A stretch of DNA of 64,000 nucleotides from Candidatus Competibacteraceae bacterium. Lineage in GTDB: Bacteria > Pseudomonadota > Gammaproteobacteria > Competibacterales > Competibacteraceae. Positions within the stretch are counted from its first letter, which is position 1, and the number at the start of each line of letters is the position of its first letter. The stretch spans positions 801,999 to 865,998 of the forward strand of contig RXIV01000001.1 of NCBI GenBank assembly GCA_003989085.1. The letters are read 5' to 3'. The position numbers and the translations under genes are program-made. Below are positions 55,051 to 64,000 of this stretch, in pieces. Under the pieces are notes generated by a model, which was not told the DNA's origin, did not search any database, and saw only the letters and a program-made list of their open reading frames with translations.

Positions 55051-55206
55051 TTCGGCGACGGCAGCACGCAAGGTACCAGACGCACGGTCATAGCCAGCGG
55101 GCATGGTACACTGCATGGGCTTATTCCAAAGCGTCTTGCCCTGATCCTTTACTCATGGCTTTCAGAACCCGGCTGCGGCCTGCGCCCCGGGACATTGATC
55201 ATCGAT

Positions 55207-55845
55207 ATGAGCATCGAACAATCCATCCTTAAGGGGAGCCGGCAGCTTGGCATTGCGCCGCTGTCCGCTGCGGATATCGCGCGCCTGGCAGCCTACCTGA
55301 CTCTGCTGGAGCGCTGGAACCGTGCCTATAATCTGACTGCGGTGCGCGAGCCCGAGGCCATGGTGGTTCGCCATGTGCTCGACAGTCTGTCGATTCTGCC
55401 CTGGGTCGATGGTCCGCGCGTGCTGGATGTCGGCAGTGGTGCCGGACTGCCGGGGATCCCGCTGGCCATTGCCCGGCCGGATTACCAGATCTGTCTACTG
55501 GACAGTAACGGCAAGCGCACCCGCTTCATGACTCAGGCCGCCGCCGAACTGCATCTGCACAATGTCAGCGTGGTGCGCAGCCGGGTCGAGGACTATCGGC
55601 CGGACGCGCCATTCAACAGCGTGGTCTCGCGGGCCTTCGCCACGCTGGCTGATCTGGTGAATGCCGCTGGACCATTGTGCGCGCCGCAGGGCCGCCTGCT
55701 GGCGATGAAGGGTGTGTTTCCTGACGACGAACTAGCCCGCCTGCCGCCGAACTACGCCCTGGTCGGCATCTATCCGCTGCATGTGCCAAGCCTGGATGCC
55801 GAACGCCATCTGGTCCATCTGGCACCGGTGTCCACCCTGCATTGA
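55207..55845 (+). CDS. rsmG: 16S rRNA (guanine527-N7)-methyltransferase
   Basis: A 212-residue RsmG/GidB that methylates G527 of 16S rRNA in the 530 loop; loss gives low-level streptomycin resistance. Motifs: NRAYNLTAVREPEAMVVRHVLDS, the SAM loop VLDVGSGAGLPGIPLA, LLDSNGKRTRF and VVSRAFA. The ATG at 55207 is chosen over a TTG at 55195. It is followed by parA after seven bases, as is usual, but mnmG, which normally precedes it, is missing; a btaA-type region stands upstream. Confidence 0.96.
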   Translation: MSIEQSILKGSRQLGIAPLSAADIARLAAYLTLLERWNRAYNLTAVREPEAMVVRHVLDSLSILPWVDGPRVLDVGSGAGLPGIPLAIARPDYQICLLDSNGKRTRFMTQAAAELHLHNVSVVRSRVEDYRPDAPFNSVVSRAFATLADLVNAAGPLCAPQGRLLAMKGVFPDDELARLPPNYALVGIYPLHVPSLDAERHLVHLAPVSTLH

Positions 55846-55852
55846 GTTCCGC

Positions 55853-56641
55853 ATGAGCACAATTCTCGCGATCACCAATCAAAAGGGTGGCGTTGGCAAG
55901 ACCACCACTGCGGTCAATCTGGCTGCCTGCCTGGCGGCACTGCAACAGCGGGTACTGCTGGTCGACCTGGACCCGCAGGGCAATGCCACCATGGGCTGCG
56001 GCATCGACAAGCACGCCGCCACCGCCACCAGCCATGAAGTGCTGCTCGGGGAAATCGCGCTGGCTGATGCCCTGCAGGCTGTGGATGAGAGTGGCCTGTT
56101 CGTGCTGCCCGCCAATGGCGACCTGACCGCTGCCGAAGTCAATCTGCTCGGCGCCGAGAACGCTGCCGGCCGTTTGCGCGCCGCACTGGACACGGTACGT
56201 GAGCGCTTCGATCTGATCCTGATCGACTGTCCCCCATCGCTGAACATGCTGACGGTCAACGCCCTGACTGCTGCCCAGGCGGTGATTATCCCCATGCAGT
56301 GCGAGTACTACGCCCTGGAAGGGTTGTCGGCGCTGCTTGATACCATTCAGAAAGTGCGCCGCGCGACCAATCCTGGCCTACGCATCGAGGGTCTGCTGCG
56401 TACCATGTTCGATGCCCGCAACCGGCTGGCCAATGAAGTCTCGGCGCAACTGGTGGAACATTTCGGCGACGCACTGTACACCACGGCGATTCCGCGCAAT
56501 GTACGCCTGGCCGAGGCGCCCAGCTATGGCCTGCCGATCATCCGCTATGACAACAGCTCGCGCGGTGCCCAGGGCTATCGGGATCTGGCGCGTGAGCTGC
56601 TGGCGCGCTTGCAGCGGTCTGATGCGGAGCTGCAGCCATGA
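55853..56641 (+). CDS. parA: Chromosome partitioning ATPase ParA (Soj)
   Basis: A 262-residue chromosomal ParA. It has the deviant Walker A motif QKGGVGKTTTAVNLAA close to the N-terminus (no long N-terminal HTH, so chromosomal not plasmid type I), Walker A' DLDPQGNATMG and Walker B LILIDCPPSLN. It binds DNA non-specifically and, with ParB at parS, moves newly replicated origins. The ATG at 55853 is seven bases after the rsmG stop. parB overlaps it by four bases. Confidence 0.97.
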   Translation: MSTILAITNQKGGVGKTTTAVNLAACLAALQQRVLLVDLDPQGNATMGCGIDKHAATATSHEVLLGEIALADALQAVDESGLFVLPANGDLTAAEVNLLGAENAAGRLRAALDTVRERFDLILIDCPPSLNMLTVNALTAAQAVIIPMQCEYYALEGLSALLDTIQKVRRATNPGLRIEGLLRTMFDARNRLANEVSAQLVEHFGDALYTTAIPRNVRLAEAPSYGLPIIRYDNSSRGAQGYRDLARELLARLQRSDAELQP

Positions 56642-57504
56642 TGCGCAAAAAAGGCGGCCTGGGGCGTGGCCTGGATGCCCTGCTCGGGGCGAGCGCGGCC
56701 GCTCCACAGCCTGCCGGGGCACCGGCTGCCGGGGATGTGCTGCGGCAATTGCCGGTCGAGCAGATCAGCCGTGGCCGTTATCAACCGCGCCAGGACCTGC
56801 GCGAGGAAGGTCTGCGCGAGCTGGCTGATTCGATCCGCGCTCAGGGCGTGGTGCAGCCGGTGGTGGTGCGGCCGCTGGGTGAGGATCGCTACGAGCTGAT
56901 CGCCGGTGAACGGCGCTGGCGGGCGGCGCAGCTGGCCGGCCTGCGCGAGGTGCCAGCGGTGATTCGTGAGGTGCCTGACCGGGCGGCTATCGCCATGGCG
57001 CTGATCGAGAATATCCAGCGCGAGGATCTCAATCCCCTGGAAGAAGCCAGCGCCCTGCGGCGACTGATCAGCGAGTTTGATCTGACCCATCAGGAAGCTG
57101 CCGAGGCGGTGGGTCGCTCGCGAGCCACGATCAGCAACCTGCTGCGTCTGCTGGAGCTGACCGAGGACGTGCAGCACCTGGTCCGTGAGCGCAAGCTGGA
57201 TATGGGCCATGCCCGCGCCCTGTTGCCCCTGCCGCCGAGCCTGCAACGGGAAGCCGCCCATCAGGTGCTCCTGCACGGCCTGTCGGCGCGCGAAACCGAG
57301 ATGCTGGCCCGACGCCTGCAGCAACCGAATCCGCCGGCGACGCGCCGCTCACTCGATCCTGACATCCGCAACCTGCAAAATGATCTTGCCGAGCGCCTCG
57401 GCGCGCGGGTACAGCTGCGCCATGGCCGTTCCGGCAAGGGCTGCGTCGTGATTCACTACAACACCCTGGATGAACTGGACGGCATCATGGCCCGGGTGAA
57501 GTGA
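56638..57504 (+). CDS. parB: Chromosome partitioning CTPase/DNA-binding protein ParB (Spo0J)
   Basis: A 288-residue ParB. N-terminal KKGGLGRGLDALLG, the ParB/Srx-like CTPase domain (about 38-130, with RYQPRQDL, VVRPLGEDRYELIAGERRWRAAQ and ENIQREDLNPLEEA), the helix-turn-helix (EAAEAVGRSRATISNLLRLL) and a C-terminal dimer domain (DELDGIMARVK). It binds parS and slides as a clamp. The four sites at 28.5-40 kb in this window are the evident targets. The start overlaps the parA stop. Confidence 0.97.
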   Translation: MMRKKGGLGRGLDALLGASAAAPQPAGAPAAGDVLRQLPVEQISRGRYQPRQDLREEGLRELADSIRAQGVVQPVVVRPLGEDRYELIAGERRWRAAQLAGLREVPAVIREVPDRAAIAMALIENIQREDLNPLEEASALRRLISEFDLTHQEAAEAVGRSRATISNLLRLLELTEDVQHLVRERKLDMGHARALLPLPPSLQREAAHQVLLHGLSARETEMLARRLQQPNPPATRRSLDPDIRNLQNDLAERLGARVQLRHGRSGKGCVVIHYNTLDELDGIMARVK

Positions 57505-57532
57505 TCGCCATACTGCGGCACATAAATCTTCA

Positions 57533-57562
57533 TTGACCCCGATAGATCGTATTTCCTATAAT
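57533..57562 (+). promoter_or_regulatory. Probable sigma-70 promoter of the atp operon
   Basis: TTGACC (57533-57538) and a perfect TATAAT (57557-57562) are separated by 18 bp, about 150 bp before atpI in a 207-bp noncoding gap. This is the only good promoter in the gap and should drive atpI to atpD. Confidence 0.7.
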
Positions 57563-57711
57563 CCTCGGCGCTTCGTGTGGCCATGAGGAGATTCTGGCGG
57601 TAATGGCAGCGAGGCACATGCAGTTGATAACTAAAACCCGATTATAACGACTCAAAAAAACCAAGCAGAAATGCCCTGCGCAATCCAGTTCCATGAAAAT
57701 TATTAGAATCA

Positions 57712-58901
<1,190 letters not shown>

Positions 58902-58944
58902 GCGGACTTTCGGGGCCGGTTGCCTGCGGGCCGGCCATCTCTAA

Positions 58945-59277
<333 letters not shown>

Positions 59278-59335
59278 TCGGAGCGCTCAGTGCTCTGACG
59301 CCCTCTAACCTGTGCGTACCTGAGGAGGTATCAGC

Positions 59336-59806
59336 GTGAATTTCAATGCTACCCTTATAGGGCAGATGATCACGTTCGGCCTTCTGGTGCTCTTTACCAT
59401 GAAGTATGTGTGGCCGCCGATCATTCAGGCCATGCAAGACCGCCAGAAGCGAATCGCTGATGGCCTGGCATCCGCAGAACGCGGCGTGCGCGAGCAGGAA
59501 CTGGCCAAGGCCAAAGCCGCGCAAATGCTCAAGGAATCAAAGCAGCAAGCCGCCGAGATCGTCGCCCAGGCCCATAAGCGCGCCAACGAAATCATCGAGC
59601 AGTCAAAGCAGGAAGCCCGCGTCGAGGGTGACCGCCAGCTTGCCGCCGCCAAGGCGGAGATCGAGCAGGAAGTCAACCGCGCCCGCGAACAGCTTCGCAA
59701 CCAGGTGGTCAGTCTTGCCATCACCGGCGCCAGCAAGGTTCTCAAGCGCGAGGTCGATGAAGCGGCTAACGCTGCCATGCTGGATGACCTGGTCGCTCAG
59801 CTATAA
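59336..59806 (+). CDS. atpF: ATP synthase F0 subunit b
   Basis: A 156-residue peripheral stalk subunit: one N-terminal membrane helix ([27 protein letters not shown]) followed by a long Ala/Glu/Lys/Gln-rich coiled coil, same length as E. coli AtpF. Start has GAGGAG-like AGGAGG eight bases upstream (the start codon is GTG at 59336). 17 bp to atpH. Confidence 0.97.
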   Translation: MNFNATLIGQMITFGLLVLFTMKYVWPPIIQAMQDRQKRIADGLASAERGVREQELAKAKAAQMLKESKQQAAEIVAQAHKRANEIIEQSKQEARVEGDRQLAAAKAEIEQEVNRAREQLRNQVVSLAITGASKVLKREVDEAANAAMLDDLVAQL

Positions 59807-59823
59807 CAATACGGACCACGCCA

Positions 59824-60399
59824 ATGGCTGAAACGACAACCGTCGTCCGACCCACCACCGCTGCACGGCCCTACGCGCGCGCTGCGTTTGAAGAAGCGCA
59901 GGCCACGCAGGCGTTGCCGCTCTGGTCCGAGATCCTGAAGGCCGCCGCCGCTGTCGCGGCGGATCCTGCCATGCACCGTCTGCTGGGCCCCTGGAATCCG
60001 ACGCTGCGCGGTGATCAAAAAGCCGAGCTGGTAGCCGGGCTCTGCCGCGATGTTCGCGGTGGCGCGGAGGTGCCCGAGGTGTTTGTGGCCTTTCTGCGGA
60101 TGCTGGCCGAGTTTCATCGCCTGCACCAGCTCCCGGGCATTGCCGTTCTGTTCGAGCAACTGCGCGCTAACGCCGAGAGCGTTGTCCACGCCGAGCTGAT
60201 CAGCGCGGTCGCCGTCACTGAAGCTCAGCGTATTCAGGTCAGCGAAGCGCTTCGCGCCCGATTCCAGCGTGACGTAGCGCTGGATTGCAAGATGGATGCG
60301 TCACTGATCGCGGGCGCGGTGATCCGGGTCGGCGATCTGGTGATCGACGGTTCGGCGCGCGGCCGGCTGGAAAAACTCGCCACGGCCTTAAGCCAGTAA
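59824..60399 (+). CDS. atpH: ATP synthase F1 subunit delta
   Basis: A 191-residue delta subunit joining F1 to the peripheral stalk. ARPYARAAFEEAQ at the N-terminus, FLRMLAEFHRLHQLPGI and VIRVGDLVIDGSARGRLEKLATAL at the C-terminus are typical. It carries about ten extra N-terminal residues (AETTTVVRPTT) before the usual start region, so an internal start cannot be excluded, but no other start codon is close. Confidence 0.96.
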   Translation: MAETTTVVRPTTAARPYARAAFEEAQATQALPLWSEILKAAAAVAADPAMHRLLGPWNPTLRGDQKAELVAGLCRDVRGGAEVPEVFVAFLRMLAEFHRLHQLPGIAVLFEQLRANAESVVHAELISAVAVTEAQRIQVSEALRARFQRDVALDCKMDASLIAGAVIRVGDLVIDGSARGRLEKLATALSQ

Positions 60400-60414
60400 G
60401 GGGAATACCGTTTT

Positions 60415-61971
60415 ATGCAACTTAAACCATCCGAAATCAGCGATCTGATTCGGCAACGCCTGCAAGGCTATGAGGCGTCTGCTGAAGCACGCACGGAAGG
60501 CTCCATTGTCAGCCTGGCCGATGGCATCGCCCGGATCTATGGCCTCGACAACGCGATGCAGGGTGAAATGATCGAGTTCCCGGCCCCCCGGGAAGGTGAT
60601 CCGGCCACCTACGGCCTCGCCATGAACCTGGAGCGCGACTCCGTTGGCGCGGTGATTCTGGGCGACTACGAGCATCTCGCGGAAGGTGACAAGGCCCTGT
60701 GCACCGGGCGCATCCTGGAAGTGCCGGTTGGCGAGGCGCTGCTGGGCCGCGTGGTGAATGCCCTGGGTCAGCCGATTGACGGCAAGGGTCCGATCAAGGC
60801 CGCGCAGACTGCACCTATCGAAGTCATTGCCCCGGGCGTTATTGAGCGCCAGTCGGTAAGCCAGCCGGTGCAGACCGGTCTGAAAGCCATCGACGCCATG
60901 GTGCCGATTGGCCGTGGCCAGCGTGAATTGATCATCGGTGATCGCCAGACCGGCAAGACTGCGGTTGCGATCGACGCGATCATCAATCAGAAAGGTACCG
61001 GCATCAAGTGTATCTACGTCGCCATCGGCCAGAAGAACTCGTCGATTGCCAACGTGGTGCGCAAGCTTGAGGAGCATGGCGCGATGGATCACACCATCGT
61101 CGTCGCCGCCAGTGCGTCTGAATCCGCGGCCATGCTCTACATCGCGCCCTACTCCGGCTGCAGCATGGGCGAGTATTTCCGTGACCGTGGTCAGGACGCG
61201 CTGATCGTTTATGACGATCTGTCCAAGCAGGCCGTAGCCTATCGTCAGGTTTCCCTGCTGCTGCGCCGCCCGCCGGGCCGCGAAGCCTTCCCCGGCGACG
61301 TGTTCTATCTGCACTCCCGGTTGCTGGAGCGCGCCTCCCGCGTCAATGCCGATGAGGTCGAGCGCCTCACCAACGGTGAAGTCAAGGGCAAGACCGGCTC
61401 GCTGACCGCGCTGCCGATCATTGAAACCCAGGCGGGTGACGTGTCGGCCTTCGTGCCCACCAACGTGATCTCGATCACTGACGGCCAGATCTTCCTGGAA
61501 ACCGACCTGTTCAACGCCGGTATCCGGCCGGCCATCAACCCGGGCCTGTCCGTGTCCCGCGTCGGTGGTGCCGCCCAGACCAAGATCGTCAAGAAGCTCG
61601 GTGGTGGTATCCGTCTGGCCCTGGCCCAGTACCGTGAACTGGCCGCCTTTGCCCAGTTCGCCTCCGACCTTGACGAAGCAACCCGCAAGCAGCTTGAGCG
61701 CGGCCAGCGGGCAACCGAACTGATGAAGCAGAAGCAGTACTCGCCGATGTCGGTTGCCGAGATGGGTATTTCGCTGTTCGCCGTAGATCGGGGCTATCTG
61801 GACGACGTGCCGCTCAACAAGATCGGTGATTTCGAAGCCGGCTTGCTGGCGTTCGCGCGGGCCAACCACGCTGCCTTGGTCGACAAGATCAATGCAACGG
61901 GCGATTACAACGACGAGATCGAAAGCGGCATTAAGAAAGTCGTGGAAGATTTCAAGGCCCACTACGTCTAA
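60415..61971 (+). CDS. atpA: ATP synthase F1 subunit alpha
   Basis: A 518-residue non-catalytic nucleotide-binding subunit. P-loop [13 protein letters not shown] (about 169-181), the LERAS and [17 protein letters not shown] signatures, and the arginine finger in the latter. Length close to E. coli (513). Starts 15 bp after atpH with AAGGGGA upstream. Confidence 0.98.
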   Translation: MQLKPSEISDLIRQRLQGYEASAEARTEGSIVSLADGIARIYGLDNAMQGEMIEFPAPREGDPATYGLAMNLERDSVGAVILGDYEHLAEGDKALCTGRILEVPVGEALLGRVVNALGQPIDGKGPIKAAQTAPIEVIAPGVIERQSVSQPVQTGLKAIDAMVPIGRGQRELIIGDRQTGKTAVAIDAIINQKGTGIKCIYVAIGQKNSSIANVVRKLEEHGAMDHTIVVAASASESAAMLYIAPYSGCSMGEYFRDRGQDALIVYDDLSKQAVAYRQVSLLLRRPPGREAFPGDVFYLHSRLLERASRVNADEVERLTNGEVKGKTGSLTALPIIETQAGDVSAFVPTNVISITDGQIFLETDLFNAGIRPAINPGLSVSRVGGAAQTKIVKKLGGGIRLALAQYRELAAFAQFASDLDEATRKQLERGQRATELMKQKQYSPMSVAEMGISLFAVDRGYLDDVPLNKIGDFEAGLLAFARANHAALVDKINATGDYNDEIESGIKKVVEDFKAHYV

Positions 61972-61983
61972 ACGGGTGTCAGC

Positions 61984-64000
<2,017 letters not shown>

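Overview
The window is GC-rich, densely packed bacterial chromosome from a gammaproteobacterium. The evidence is the lptD-surA-rsmA, glyQ-glyS-gmhB-plsC, amgK-murU, pheT-ihfA-tRNA-Pro and rsmG-parA-parB-atpIBEFHAGD blocks, three-gene proton-translocating transhydrogenase, and full Gram-negative envelope machinery. The Oad-type operon and the mixture of genes would fit a Competibacteraceae-like lineage, but that placement is inference only. No phage, plasmid, CRISPR array or intact insertion sequence was seen.

Layout. 1-1.1 kb: 3' end of lnt and a lytic transglycosylase lipoprotein. 1.1-1.76 kb: non-coding or decayed DNA with a minus-strand terminator. 1.76-5.0 kb: a divergent sodium-pump decarboxylase operon (oadG-like, oadA-like, oadB), then a secreted lipase. 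6.5-14 kb: a cobalamin block (cobQ with patB and a leucyl aminopeptidase on the minus strand; cobD, cobC and cobA on the plus strand) with an AT-rich Uma2-type gene inserted. 14-19.9 kb: two secreted proteins of unknown role, uppP, a small SCP2-like gene, pheT, ihfA and tRNA-Pro(GGG). 20-28 kb: a sensor histidine kinase, the tal-apaG-methyltransferase-TIM barrel gene string and a MASE1 diguanylate cyclase. 28-41 kb: rsmA, surA, lptD, amgK, murU, phoU, plsC, gmhB, glyS, glyQ and a coiled-coil unknown. 41-49.6 kb: HNH nuclease, pntAa-pntAb-pntB, creA, pbpC, a Gly/Pro/Tyr-rich secreted protein and a sirtuin. 49.6-55 kb: an EAL-CBS-GGDEF regulator, an LpxH-like phosphohydrolase and a btaB/btaA pair for betaine lipid synthesis. 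55.2-64 kb: rsmG, parA, parB and the ATP synthase operon, cut in atpD by the window end.

The most interesting points are: (i) four parS-like ParB sites at 28.5, 36.7, 39.9 and 39.95 kb, one in a perfect 30-bp palindrome, 16-27 kb from parAB, so this is very probably origin-proximal DNA; (ii) a btaA-btaB pair with a Pho-box-like 11-bp-phased repeat upstream; (iii) an oadA-like subunit that departs from the family at several active-site signatures and at the biotin site; (iv) pheT-ihfA without pheS, and rsmG-parAB without mnmG; (v) a noncoding stretch at 1.15-1.75 kb with a strong terminator pointing away from both neighbours. Nothing amounts to a clearly new multi-gene system. The best candidates are the divergent decarboxylase and the unknown coiled-coil gene next to the paired parS sites.
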